From Aestuariibius insulae (GTDB taxonomy: Bacteria > Pseudomonadota > Alphaproteobacteria > Rhodobacterales > Rhodobacteraceae), in assembly GCF_040783535.2 (NCBI RefSeq), contig NZ_JBFONW020000004.1:124001-188000 (forward strand): DNA of 64,000 nucleotides, given 5' to 3'. Position numbers and translations under genes: made by a program. This document shows, in pieces, positions 25,935 to 35,087 of the stretch (positions are counted from its first letter, which is position 1; each line of letters opens with the position of its first letter). A model generated the notes under the pieces. The model saw only the letters and a program-made list of their open reading frames with translations. It had not been told where the DNA came from and made no database searches.

Positions 25935-26873
25935 TCATTTCGGACGAAGGGCTGCGACAGCGAAAGCCTTGCTGGCGTCCGTCAGGAAGAGATCGACGGT
26001 CCAGCCTGCGGCGCGAACGATCTTTTCGAGTGTGTCCTCGGTGTATTTGTGGCTGCTTTCGGTGTGGATGCTTTCGCCGGGCCGAAAGGCAATCTCGGTT
26101 TCGGCGAGCTGAACGGTCTGTGCGACATGGCTGACAAGATGCATCTCGATCCGTGAATGCTCAGAACTCCAACGAGCTTCATGGGCGAAACGATCAGGAT
26201 CAAAGGTTCCGCCCGCTTCGCGATTGATACGGTGAAGGATATTGCGATTGAAGGCCGCCGTTACTCCGGCGGCATCGTCGTAGGCGTTAATAAGCGTCCG
26301 GATGTCCTTGACCAAGTCGATTCCGATGATGAATGCCTCGATACCAGGCCACTGACGTACGCGGGTTAGAAGAGCCGTGGCCTCGTCGGCGGTCAGATTG
26401 CCCAATGTTGAGCCGGGGAAGAACGCAGTCTTGGGCTGGGCTCCATGTTCGACCGGGAAATCGATGTCATCAGAAAAGTCAGCCACGACGGGTGTGACTG
26501 TGATGGAGGCGTAGCTGCGCGCGAGATCGGAGGCTGACGCTTGCAGAAAACTAGCGGAAACATCGATTGGAAGGTAGGTTCCGAGATCAGGCAGTTGGTC
26601 AAGCAGAATCCGAGTTTTAAGACTCGATCCGCTTCCAAGTTCGACGAGAGCTCCGCCCTTGGGAACATAACGTGCAAGTCGGGAAGCGGTATCGGTGAGA
26701 ATACCGATTTCGGTGCGTGTCGGATAGTATTCTGGAAGACCTGTGATCTGTTCGAACAACGCGCTGCCACGATCATCGTAAAGCCACTTGCTGGGTAGGG
26801 ACTTCGGTATCGCCGTCAGACCGGCACGCGCCTCGTTAAGCAGTGCTTGGTTTTCTACAATCCGTTTATCCAC
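25935..26873 (-). CDS. egtD: L-histidine N-alpha-methyltransferase EgtD
   Basis: The enzyme trimethylates histidine to hercynine with S-adenosylmethionine, the first step of ergothioneine synthesis. The 312 residues show the EgtD pattern: PKSLPSKWLYDDRGSALFEQITGLPEYYPTRTE near 22-54, the SAM site LVELGSGSSLKTRILLD, and FFPGSTLGNLT. The C-terminus AAGWTVDLFLTD fits the family. It overlaps egtB by 8 bp downstream of it in the same operon. Confidence 0.95.
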   Translation of the reverse strand: MDKRIVENQALLNEARAGLTAIPKSLPSKWLYDDRGSALFEQITGLPEYYPTRTEIGILTDTASRLARYVPKGGALVELGSGSSLKTRILLDQLPDLGTYLPIDVSASFLQASASDLARSYASITVTPVVADFSDDIDFPVEHGAQPKTAFFPGSTLGNLTADEATALLTRVRQWPGIEAFIIGIDLVKDIRTLINAYDDAAGVTAAFNRNILHRINREAGGTFDPDRFAHEARWSSEHSRIEMHLVSHVAQTVQLAETEIAFRPGESIHTESSHKYTEDTLEKIVRAAGWTVDLFLTDASKAFAVAALRPK

Positions 26874-28128
26874 GGGTATCGTCCTTTGCCAGACGAAGAC
26901 CCAGCATCTGCCAGCGTTGGTGGGGATAGGAGAAGGTTCTGTAGGTCGGACGCATTTGAGCGAGAGGTGTAGCGCATGAGCCGCCTCGCAGAACCATCTG
27001 ATTTATCATGAATTTACCGTTATATTCGCCGATGGCTCCATCGGGCGGCGTAAAACCGGGATAGGGAGTGAAGGGGCTTTGGGTCCATTCCCAGACATCC
27101 CCCCAAAGACCGCCATTTGGCAGAGGGCGAAGCGCAGTGCTTTCCAGAAAGTTGCCCTCTATCGGTTTAAGAGATGCGGCGACTTCCCATTCTGCCTCGG
27201 TGGGTAGCCGGGCTCCGGCCCATCGGGCAAAGGCATCCGCTTCGTAGTAGCTGACATGAACCACAGGCGCGTCGAGATTGACGGGCTGCGGCCCTCGCAG
27301 CGTGAAGCTCCACCAGACGTCATCCTCTGACCACCAGTAAAGCGGAGATGTCCACTCTTCACGTTGCGTGGTCGCCCATCCATCCATAAGCCAAAGGGTC
27401 GGGTTCAAGTATCCGCCATCCTCCATGAAAGCGATCCAGTCCCGGTTCGTAACCGGCCGATCAGCCAACTGGAACGGAGCGATATAGGTCTGGTGGCGCG
27501 GATTTTCGCAATCATAGGCAAAACCGGTTCCGCCATGACCGATTTCACGCAGACCACCGTCGTGGGAGGTGAAAGTCAACGAGATTTCCTGGGTCACCGG
27601 CATAGGCTGCGGATCGCGATAGGCTGGCAGAAGCGGATTATAAGAAAGCGCATGAAGCAGATCGGTGATCAGCAGCTCCTGATGCTGCATTTCGTGATGG
27701 CAGCCCAGTTCAACGAGGGCCGCGATATCGTTGGCATCATCACGATTGGCATCTAGGATAGAGTGCAAACCCGCTTCAACGTGGTGACGATAATCCATGA
27801 CTTCGGATGTGCCGGGGCGGGACACGAGACCACGTTTATCTCTAGCATGACGCGGCCCGGCCTGAACGTAATAGGAATTGAACAGGAAGGCGAACCTGTC
27901 ATCTATTGTGCGATAGTCAGGGTCCCTTGGCTTCAGGATGAATTCTTCAAAGAACCATGTGGTATGGGCGAGGTGCCACTTTGCCGGACTGGCGTCCTCC
28001 ATCGATTGCAGCATCATATCTGCCTCCGAAAGCGGCGCGACCAGCGTTTCGGTCTGAGCCCTAACCGATTGAAAGACGGAAGCCGCCTCTTTGGCGGCCA
28101 GAGGCGCGGGGGCGGAAATCGGGGACAT
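26866..28128 (-). CDS. egtB: Hercynine oxygenase EgtB
   Basis: This non-heme iron enzyme forms the C-S bond of ergothioneine. About 420 residues contain an N-terminal DinB-like helical domain with the iron-binding motif (WHLAHTTWFFEE and HHEMQHQELLITDL) and a C-terminal formylglycine-enzyme-like domain (PVTNRDWIAFMEDGGY, RLPTEAEWEVA, GDVWEWTQSPFTPYPGF, LRGGSCATP). The ATG at 28128 is preferred because GGAAGG lies upstream; an alternative at 28155 lacks one. egtA and egtC are absent here, so this is likely the type that uses cysteine directly or has the other genes elsewhere. Confidence 0.95.
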   Translation of the reverse strand: MSPISAPAPLAAKEAASVFQSVRAQTETLVAPLSEADMMLQSMEDASPAKWHLAHTTWFFEEFILKPRDPDYRTIDDRFAFLFNSYYVQAGPRHARDKRGLVSRPGTSEVMDYRHHVEAGLHSILDANRDDANDIAALVELGCHHEMQHQELLITDLLHALSYNPLLPAYRDPQPMPVTQEISLTFTSHDGGLREIGHGGTGFAYDCENPRHQTYIAPFQLADRPVTNRDWIAFMEDGGYLNPTLWLMDGWATTQREEWTSPLYWWSEDDVWWSFTLRGPQPVNLDAPVVHVSYYEADAFARWAGARLPTEAEWEVAASLKPIEGNFLESTALRPLPNGGLWGDVWEWTQSPFTPYPGFTPPDGAIGEYNGKFMINQMVLRGGSCATPLAQMRPTYRTFSYPHQRWQMLGLRLAKDDTRG

Positions 28129-28297
28129 AAAGGGCCTTCCTCGGTCCAGCTTCATAGATTTTCGTGCGACGACAGGCGATCAGGATGTCCCGCGCTTTGC
28201 GACAAAACAACCGCAGGTTCGATCACGATCTCGTCCTTTTCTAATCCAGGCAAAGATACGCCAGAGCTGGCCAATACATTTAGGCAGGACGGGTCGT

Positions 28298-28327
28298 AGC
28301 CCTGAAAGGACTGGGACGTTCAGGGCT
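28298..28327. other. Strong hairpin upstream of egtB
   Basis: AGCCCTGAA (28298-28306) and TTCAGGGCT (28319-28327) form a perfect 9-bp stem with a 12-nt loop. It sits between the kinase terminator and the egtB start. It could be a second terminator or an operator in the egt promoter region; no T-run flanks it. Confidence 0.4.
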
Positions 28328-28348
28328 AAGCGAGTGCATCCAAAGAAG

Positions 28349-28381
28349 AAAGGCCCGCGAACTACTGGTTCGCGAGCCTTT
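28349..28381 (-). terminator. Terminator of the Ser/Thr kinase gene
   Basis: AAAGGCCCGCGAAC and GTTCGCGAGCCTTT (28349-28362, 28368-28381) form a 14-bp stem with one mismatch and a 5-nt loop. The minus strand continues TTTCTTCTTT, a good U-rich tail. Confidence 0.85.
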
Positions 28382-28414
28382 CAGATCTTCTGCGTATGTG
28401 TTCGGATGCGAAAC

Positions 28415-31012
28415 TTACTCGAGAGGCAGCGTCAGGATGCGTTCGGCAAAGCTATCTGCTCCAGGCTCGATCACAAGGACGCTGGCCGAAAGCCGGTCGT
28501 TCCCGATGCGCTCTGCAGAGGCTTCGAACGCATCCTGGAAGTTTTCGCTTGTTTCAACGAGCTGACCGTTGATCGACATGATCGTCAGACCGGTTCTGAG
28601 CCAGTCGTTCTCGATCTGCACAATCGGATTGTCATTGATGCCGATGATCTGCGGGAAACGACCGTATTCTGTCTGTGCCGCTGCAGTCACGAAGGGCCAG
28701 TTCAAGGCAAGATCCGCTGCGGGTGCGGTTGGCGATGCGTTTGCTTCAGCATCACCACCAAAGGTGATGATCTCGAACGCATTTCCTTCCGGCTCGGTCG
28801 GAGCTGCAGGCTCTTCCGGTTCAACTTCGGTCGCGGGGGGGGCGATTTGAATGAAGCTTGTCACTGGCTCAGATTCCGGCTGTTCGATCGCTGCGACAAC
28901 GGGCTCCTCCGGCTCAGGTGCCGGCTGCGGGGCTGGGACAGCCGAGACGCCGCTGTTCAAAAGATCAATCGTTCTTGCGATGTCACCGGCATCAACACTG
29001 TCAGCTTCTGAGGAGGCGGCGTTGTCACCAATGATCAAAAATCCTGTCGGTTCGGATGATTGTTCGACGATCATTTCAGATGTGACGGCAACCGTTTCAC
29101 GCGGTTCGGAGACCGATGCGGTAATGTTGGCCTGATCCGTGTTCGCAACAAGGTTTGCGCCCAACGGTATTCCCTGTCCTTCCTGCAAGACAGTCAAATT
29201 ACCTGAGGAGACGGAGGCGACAACGTCACTGGTTCCCGGCTGAAGTTCGGTGAGTGTATCGCCGTTTGCCGTGCGCGTTGCGGCCAGAGTTTCGGGCGTC
29301 ACCAGATCCGGCACTGTCACGGGCAGGTCATCGGGGATCGCCGCTGCGCCAGTTTCTGCCAGATCGGTCGGACGTGTCACAGGCCGAAGCGAAGACTCCG
29401 GAGCTTGTGGAGTGTCGGCAAGCGCCGTGTCGACAGCCAGGGCAATCGCGTCTGTTGGCGCTTCCGCCGGTTCGACAATGCTGGGCTCAATGGCGTCGGG
29501 CGTCGTAACCGGAACGTCAGGTGTCTCGATTTCGGCAGCGGCGACTTCTGTCGATGGGCTTGCGTCTTCGATCTCCGGTTCGGTTGTTTGAGCTTCTTCG
29601 ATCGTGTCACGTTGGACGATAGGAGCCGGATCCTCTGAGGTTGTAGGCTCGACCTCGGCCGTTTCTACCGTTGTCGGCTCTGTAGTGACCTCAGGCGCCT
29701 CGACGATGGCGGGGGGCTCGCTGGCCTCCGGGGTTGCAGCGACCTCTGTATCGGCAGACGCTGCGGGTGTGTCGGGCTGCGCCGCGATCTGAGAAGGCGT
29801 GCTTTCAGCGGCTTCAGTCACAGTCGTTCCCGCAACAATTTGCGGCGCGGACTCGTCGGCAGATCCTCCGGACGTTGCGATGTAAATGCCAGCGGCACCA
29901 GCAACGAGAGCGGCCAGGCCGGCGCCGGCCATTAACGCTGTCTTGTTCGATTTCTCCGGAGGTGGTGAGACAACTGCAGCCGCCGCTGCACTTTCCTCGT
30001 CGTCCGCCGCGGATTTAGTCTCTTCGCGGCGTCTATCCTCGGGCTGGCGACCGATATGGACGACATTGGCCGCATCTGCGGTGCCGTCCATGAGGGCAAG
30101 CCATTCAGCAGCCGATTGGACGCGGTTCTTCGGAACGACTTCCATCGCCTTGTCGATGGATCGCAGGAAATCCTCCGAATAGCCTTCGTGCTGTCCGGCA
30201 AGCGGCTGATACGGATCGTCCTTGCCCTCGGCCACGGCGAAAAGGCGTTCTTGGCTAGGAGGCGGGGCTTCCCCTGTAATGACGTGATAGAAGCTGGCAC
30301 CGAGCGCATAGAGGTCACTTGCGTTCGATTGCTGGGATCCTTGCAGGTAGAATTCCTGTGGCGAATACCCATCCTTAACGACGCTGACAGCGGTCAGAAC
30401 GCGGGTTTTGCGGGAGGCTTGCTCCCGAGCGGCGCCAAAATCGATCAGGATCGGCTTACCGGCTTCATCGACAAGGATGTTGTCGGGCGAGATATCGCGG
30501 TGGAGCAGGCCTTGCGAGTGGATGTAGCCAATGGCGTCCAGCATACGGCGCAGCATCGACGTGATGCTTGACGGTGTCAGAAGCGGGGACTTCTGGTCGA
30601 TCAGGTCGAGAAGATCGGGACCGTTGACGTAATCAATTGCCATATAGGCGGTTTCGTTGTCGTCAAAGACCAGGTGGACCTTAACGATGTTCGGGTGATC
30701 CAGCTTGGAAAGGCTACGTGCTTCTTGAGCGAAGCATTTGATGACCGTCTTGAGCGCATCTTCTTGACTACGGGAGCGAACCTTGACGACAGTTCCGACG
30801 CGGCGACAAAGAGCGGCGGGAAAGCATTCCTTGATAACGACCGTTCGCTCGAGGCTGTCAGTCGCGAGATAGGTGATGCCGAAGCCGCCTGCATTCAGGA
30901 ACCGGGTGATCGTGTAGAGACCACCAAGCAATTTTGTTCCGTCTTCAAGCTCGTCATGACGATCGTGCTCGTCGAGACTTTCGCTTTCGTCTTTCGGTGC
31001 GTTCTTCATCAC
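28415..31012 (-). CDS. Membrane Ser/Thr protein kinase with PDZ-like C-terminal domain
   Basis: The 865-residue kinase has a complete Hanks-type catalytic domain at about 33-305: glycine loop NAGGFG at 40-45, VVIKE (K61), the catalytic loop HRDISPDNIL with D173 and N178, and DFG at 191-193. A transmembrane helix (about 359-380) leads into a linker of some 360 residues dominated by Glu, Pro, Thr, Ala and Val. The last 100 residues (YGRFPQIIGIND, LRTGLTIMSINGQLVETSENFQ) resemble a PDZ-type module. The catalytic part is cytoplasmic and the tail periplasmic. A substrate cannot be predicted. Confidence 0.9.
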   Translation of the reverse strand: MMKNAPKDESESLDEHDRHDELEDGTKLLGGLYTITRFLNAGGFGITYLATDSLERTVVIKECFPAALCRRVGTVVKVRSRSQEDALKTVIKCFAQEARSLSKLDHPNIVKVHLVFDDNETAYMAIDYVNGPDLLDLIDQKSPLLTPSSITSMLRRMLDAIGYIHSQGLLHRDISPDNILVDEAGKPILIDFGAAREQASRKTRVLTAVSVVKDGYSPQEFYLQGSQQSNASDLYALGASFYHVITGEAPPPSQERLFAVAEGKDDPYQPLAGQHEGYSEDFLRSIDKAMEVVPKNRVQSAAEWLALMDGTADAANVVHIGRQPEDRRREETKSAADDEESAAAAAVVSPPPEKSNKTALMAGAGLAALVAGAAGIYIATSGGSADESAPQIVAGTTVTEAAESTPSQIAAQPDTPAASADTEVAATPEASEPPAIVEAPEVTTEPTTVETAEVEPTTSEDPAPIVQRDTIEEAQTTEPEIEDASPSTEVAAAEIETPDVPVTTPDAIEPSIVEPAEAPTDAIALAVDTALADTPQAPESSLRPVTRPTDLAETGAAAIPDDLPVTVPDLVTPETLAATRTANGDTLTELQPGTSDVVASVSSGNLTVLQEGQGIPLGANLVANTDQANITASVSEPRETVAVTSEMIVEQSSEPTGFLIIGDNAASSEADSVDAGDIARTIDLLNSGVSAVPAPQPAPEPEEPVVAAIEQPESEPVTSFIQIAPPATEVEPEEPAAPTEPEGNAFEIITFGGDAEANASPTAPAADLALNWPFVTAAAQTEYGRFPQIIGINDNPIVQIENDWLRTGLTIMSINGQLVETSENFQDAFEASAERIGNDRLSASVLVIEPGADSFAERILTLPLE

Positions 31013-31218
31013 GTCTCAGCGCCCCCAAGCGCATCTAGTTTGCGTCACATCCCGATGGTCGAGAGCGTCGCCTGTCGAATACCTACGCCGACTCATGGCA
31101 GGCCTTCTTAACAAAATTCATCTCAAATCAGACATTTTCGTGGTCGATTCACGGGTTTTGCCTGACATCTTTTCGGGCAAAGCGATGATTTGGCAACGAA
31201 ATTGGTCGAAACGAACGA

Positions 31219-31248
31219 CGTCTGCCCGACGTTTCAGCCGGGCAGACG
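31219..31248 (-). terminator. Terminator downstream of the TRAP binding-protein gene
   Basis: CGTCTGCCCG and CGGGCAGACG (31219-31228, 31239-31248) form a perfect 10-bp stem about 27 bp after the stop. On the minus strand it is followed by TCGTTTCG, only partly U-rich. The rest of the 31013-31274 gap shows no gene. Confidence 0.7.
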
Positions 31249-31274
31249 CCAAGTCAGTCAGGAGATCCCTACGT

Positions 31275-32297
31275 CTAGTTGAAGGGATCGGCCTCTGCGT
31301 TGATCCGGATGGCCGCATCTACAAACTCAGTCCCGATGCTGGGCTTAAATCGATCTAGGATCGGAGCGAAGGCGTCACGCCATTCCTGCATCTCAGCAGG
31401 GGTCAGGCGCAGAATGATACCGTCGTCGTCCAGAATATACTGACGCTGCTGCTGGTTCAGTTCGAACGCGAAACGATTGCGCTCGTGTGTGACCAGGTTG
31501 GCGATAGTGATGAAATCCGCGCGTGTCTGCTCATCAAGGTCATTGAGGAAGCTCTGAGAGGTCATCATCGGATAGCCGATATAGGTGTGGTTCGTCTCAG
31601 TCACAGCCGCTTGAACGCGGTAGAATTCCTTCGTGGCGATATTGGCCCAAGTGTTCTCCTGGCCTTGGACTTCACCAGAAGCGAGCGCGTCATAGACTTG
31701 CGAGAACTTAAGCTTCTTTGGTGTAACACCCATGATGTCCAACACTGCTGCAGTGATTGGCGAGCTAGAAGAGACCCGGAAGGTCAAGCCTTCGGCATCG
31801 CCAGGGCTGCGCATCGGAACGGTTGCGGAAAACTGGCGCATGCCGTTACTGACATATCCCAGAACTTCAAAGCCGTCGTCCTTCACCTCTTCGCCGATCT
31901 CATTGATGACATCGGATTGCAGGAATTCGAGGACGTGCAGAGGACCGTCGAAGAGGAATGGCAGATTGAAGATATCCGACTTCTGGCTATAGGCCGAGAT
32001 TTTGGCAAAGGCGGGCATCGCGAAATGTACATCGCCATCCAGCATTGCCTGGAACAGAGTTTCGTCATCAGGATAAAGCTCGCTGCTGCCGTAGACTTCG
32101 ACGCAGTAGCGCCCGTCCATCTGAGCGTTTATCTGCGATGCATATTCCATCGCTGCCTCACCCTTAGGGTGACCTTGCAGGGAGGTGACAACACTGAACT
32201 TTAGAACTTCTTCGTTACCGTCACATCCTGTCGGGTCAGCGGCGGCCATGAAGGGTGCGACCAGCGTAGCCGCTACTAGTGTCGATAAAAACTTCAT
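31275..32297 (-). CDS. TRAP-type transporter solute-binding protein, DctP family
   Basis: The 340-residue periplasmic binding protein has a signal peptide (residues 1-19, MKFLSTLVAATLVAPFMAAA). The DctP family features are visible: FSVVTSLQGHPKGEAAMEYA, the FAMPAFAKISAYSQKSDIFNLPFLF stretch, GLTFRVSSSSPITAAVLDIMG (the conserved substrate-carboxylate Arg lies in FRVSSS) and GEVQGQENTWANIATKEFY. Two cysteines (CDGNEE, RYCVEVYG) may form a disulfide. GGAG lies 9 bp upstream of the ATG. No dctQ or dctM membrane genes are adjacent, so it is an orphan or works with a distant permease. Confidence 0.88.
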   Translation of the reverse strand: MKFLSTLVAATLVAPFMAAADPTGCDGNEEVLKFSVVTSLQGHPKGEAAMEYASQINAQMDGRYCVEVYGSSELYPDDETLFQAMLDGDVHFAMPAFAKISAYSQKSDIFNLPFLFDGPLHVLEFLQSDVINEIGEEVKDDGFEVLGYVSNGMRQFSATVPMRSPGDAEGLTFRVSSSSPITAAVLDIMGVTPKKLKFSQVYDALASGEVQGQENTWANIATKEFYRVQAAVTETNHTYIGYPMMTSQSFLNDLDEQTRADFITIANLVTHERNRFAFELNQQQRQYILDDDGIILRLTPAEMQEWRDAFAPILDRFKPSIGTEFVDAAIRINAEADPFN

Positions 32298-32377
32298 CGA
32301 TCTTACTCCTTTCGCCGATCCCGCTGCCCGCCGGAGCAGACAGACAGGATCAAGCTATGTACCGTTTAGATGCCGGA

Positions 32378-33961
32378 TTAGGTGCGGTCGCCTGCGACCA
32401 CGTCCTGAACCCATACCTCAACGCGACGGTTGATCCGGCGACCGGTATCCGTCTCGTTGCAGCCGAGCGGTGAAACCTCGCCAAAGCCGATTGCACGGGT
32501 TTGGGTAGAGGTATTCAGATCCGGGTTCGCAGCGAGGACCGACCGGCGAACCAGTTCTGCCCGCTGTTGCGAGAGAAGCTCGTTCAGATCGGCCCGTCCG
32601 ACGGAGTCGGTGAAGCCAACGAACAGCACTTCCTTGTTCGCGAAACGCGGGCTCGAAAGAAGCTCGGCCAGACGTTCAACGTCAGCTTCGGCGCGGCTAT
32701 CGAGGCGTGCCGACCCCGTCTCAAAGCGGAACGTCGTAGAAAGACGGTCGGCTGCGAGAAGAAGCTCGAACATGTTGCGCATCGAGATCAGTTCTTCGGG
32801 TGTTTCGTTGTTCACGATAGCCGAGGCTACACGAATACCTTGGGAGTTGATCGTTTCGGACGAGACGCTTTGATCGATAAAACCAGCATTCGCGACAAGT
32901 TGCTGCCCATCTTCTGTCGAGATGTAATCAAGGAAGTCACGCGCGTGGAAAGGAAGCTGATCGTCCGTGTTGTACATGTAAAGCAGACGGGTCAGCGGAT
33001 ATTCTTCCGTCTTGATCGTGAAAGATGTCGGCGGCGTTCTCAGGCCGCAGACACCTTCGATGGCAAGAGCGGCTGCGTCGTCGGCCTTGGCAAAGCTTGT
33101 GAAACCAAAACCATTGGGGTCATTCTTGACCGCTTCGGTGATTTCAGCATCGCTTTCGAGGATCGTGATGTTGCCATTAACGGTCAGGCCGTTCGGGCGC
33201 ATCAAGAGAGCGTCGAAGACTTCGCGTGTGCCGCTGTCGGCTTCGCGAACATAAAGGTTGATAGGACCATTCCGACCGCCGAGTTCGGACCAATTGCTGA
33301 TCTGACCGCCGAAGGCAAGCGCTGCGTTGATTTCGGAAACGGCACGGACGGGGTTTTCCGGATGCGTAACAAGGACGAGACCGTCGAGGGCCACGATGTG
33401 TTCCTGACCTGGCGAGCGCAGGTCACCGAGATTGTTTTCCGCAAAAGCTTCGACTTCGCGGTTCCGGGCCGGACGAGTTGCCAGCGCGAAGGTCGCGTTG
33501 TTTTGCAGCAAAGCTTGCAGACCATCACGAGTGTTTGACGGCGCAATGCTGATTTCAGCTGTTCCGCGCTCGTCTGTGGACACTTCATAAGTTGTGTCGT
33601 TGCCATTCCGGATCTCTTTCATGAGATCGGCGCCAACGCTCTGACCATAGCCGTTGACGAGAGCCGGAATCAGCTCGTCCGTCAGCGACCGGGACCCAGC
33701 GATTGAGAATTGCGAATCATCGGGTTCAGCGTCGGGGCAGCCGGGGCCGCCGCAGGTCACGAAGTCTGTGGCAATCGAAACGGTGCCGATTGCTGTCCGT
33801 ACGACATAGGTTTGACCATCAAATTCGAGCAGGTCACCCGCAATCGATACAGACTTGTCCAGTGTTTCAAGGGTAACAGGCTCTGCATTGGCAACTGCGC
33901 CAAGCATGAGTGTGCTAAGACCGGTAGTGGCCAGCAAAGTTTTTAGCGCTCTGGTCTTCAT
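32378..33961 (-). CDS. Periplasmic phosphate-binding-like protein fused to an OmpA domain
   Basis: The 527-residue protein starts at 33961, where GGAGG precedes MKTRALKTLLATTG; this places the signal peptide (1-26) at the N-terminus. The central part (about 80-370) is a PstS-like binding domain (FSIAGSRSLTDELIPALVNGYGQ, SNWSELGGRNGPINLYVREADSGTREVFDALL, NPDNGFGFTS-type strand). The C-terminal 130 residues form an OmpA-like peptidoglycan-binding domain (TTFRFETGSARLDSRAEADVERLAELL, VGFTDSVGRADLNELLSQQRAELVRR, GFGEVSPLGCNETDTGRRINRRVEVW). It is probably a wall-anchored solute sensor or scavenger. No pst transport genes are adjacent. Confidence 0.87.
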   Translation of the reverse strand: MKTRALKTLLATTGLSTLMLGAVANAEPVTLETLDKSVSIAGDLLEFDGQTYVVRTAIGTVSIATDFVTCGGPGCPDAEPDDSQFSIAGSRSLTDELIPALVNGYGQSVGADLMKEIRNGNDTTYEVSTDERGTAEISIAPSNTRDGLQALLQNNATFALATRPARNREVEAFAENNLGDLRSPGQEHIVALDGLVLVTHPENPVRAVSEINAALAFGGQISNWSELGGRNGPINLYVREADSGTREVFDALLMRPNGLTVNGNITILESDAEITEAVKNDPNGFGFTSFAKADDAAALAIEGVCGLRTPPTSFTIKTEEYPLTRLLYMYNTDDQLPFHARDFLDYISTEDGQQLVANAGFIDQSVSSETINSQGIRVASAIVNNETPEELISMRNMFELLLAADRLSTTFRFETGSARLDSRAEADVERLAELLSSPRFANKEVLFVGFTDSVGRADLNELLSQQRAELVRRSVLAANPDLNTSTQTRAIGFGEVSPLGCNETDTGRRINRRVEVWVQDVVAGDRT

Positions 33962-34361
33962 GGGGTGAACCTCCGAGGCGATTGAGCAGTTAGGGAAGAA
34001 GGCCAACGGCCTCATCTAGGTCTTCAGTGACGGACAAATGCGACCAAATCGGTGCACCGGACGGCCAATTTGTTGACAATTCGTGGTCAACCTTGCGGAT
34101 TGATGACGTGTTTTGAAAACGTGAACACACTGTAAACGAAAGGGAATTCGTGCGAAAGAGCTTTTAAAACTAGGCAGATAGAACGTGTCTGCCTTAAAAA
34201 AGCCCTCTGAGCGCGAGCATTTTTTCGCCCAATCCAGCTGCCTGGTAGGCAAAACACTGCTCGCATCTGCGGGCTGCTGATCAAAGGTGTTGCATCCTGA
34301 AAAACCTCTTTTCGAGGCTCACCTTATGTCAACGCCGTCGAGAACGCATCAATAAGCGTGC
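33962..34361. other. Intergenic region, no gene recognised
   Basis: These 400 bp precede the PBP-OmpA gene (minus). The sequence is more AT-rich than the genes around it and presumably holds that gene's promoter. A minus-strand frame at 34016-34252 is low in Gly/Ala and rich in Arg, Cys, Phe and Ser, so I treat it as noise. Confidence 0.4.
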
Positions 34362-34760
34362 TCAGCCGTTCAAACGGTGTGACTTTTTCCGAACCAAGAC
34401 GCTTCGAAGATCATGCATGGCCATCAAGAGTGCGTCTGTCACCTCCTCAAGCTCGTCATCGGTGGCAGAGGACTGGGCCCATTGGGTGGTCAGGTTTAGA
34501 TAATCCACCGCTCGGTGGATGTCGTCGATGTCCCTCTTCTTCAGGATCTCCGTCCGCTTGGACATCCACTGGTCGATCTCGGTCTGATCTTCCTCTGTGA
34601 GTTCGATCCCGTTCTTCGGCCGGACTGTGCCGTTGCGCGTGTTTATGACAGCAATCTGGTCCATCTCGATACGGCGATGCCGATTGTCGGTGCTCACCCG
34701 AAATACAGTCGCTCCATTTTCACGAACGCGGAAATAATAGGGAGGAAGAATCTGCGACAT
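34362..34760 (-). CDS. Conserved hypothetical protein
   Basis: The 132-residue soluble protein has no signal peptide or membrane segment. The N-terminal part (YYFRVRENGATVFRVSTDNR followed by RRIEMDQIAVINTRNG) looks like a small beta fold. The C-terminal part is helical and charged, with a strongly acidic patch (DDELEEVTDALLMAMHDL). I recall no named domain. It is flanked by non-coding gaps of several hundred bases on both sides, so it is probably transcribed on its own. Confidence 0.7.
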   Translation of the reverse strand: MSQILPPYYFRVRENGATVFRVSTDNRHRRIEMDQIAVINTRNGTVRPKNGIELTEEDQTEIDQWMSKRTEILKKRDIDDIHRAVDYLNLTTQWAQSSATDDELEEVTDALLMAMHDLRSVLVRKKSHRLNG

Positions 34761-35087
34761 GGTTGGGCGTCTCCGAGTCTTTGGTCAGTTGATCGTGGCC
34801 CGTCTTTTGGGGCGCTGAGGTGCGTATCAGCCTTCTGACCGTCTTTCTATGCTGTTTGATACTGTCCGCTTCGATCTGAGTTATACGTCTGTTCGCGGAA
34901 CATAGTCATAACGCATGCAGTTTCCCGCCGATGACTTGGAACTCCTTTCCAATATGTCGCAGGTATGTTAGCGAGCTGCCGTCTGCCATCAGAACGGAGG
35001 ACACTATGAAAACGGAAACCCTATCCCGCTGCTAGAGGCAGCCTATACCGTTCTAGAGCGCCAATTGGCGTTCACCCGTTCCAAAAG
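34761..35087. other. Intergenic region with a tiny frame behind a strong ribosome binding site
   Basis: GGAGG at 34996-35000 precedes an ATG at 35006 that opens only nine codons (MKTETLSRC, stop at 35033-35035). The next frame over is open through this stop and reads PIPLLEAAYTVLERQLAF, which looks protein-like. A perfect palindrome CGCCAATTGGCG lies at 35059-35070. This may be a leader peptide or the 5' remnant of a frameshifted gene continuing into the next entry. Confidence 0.4.

Noticed and set aside
34016..34252. 78-codon minus-strand frame upstream of the PBP-OmpA gene
   Set aside because: Composition is not protein-like (few Gly and Ala, many Arg, Cys, Phe, Ser) and it has no ribosome binding site.
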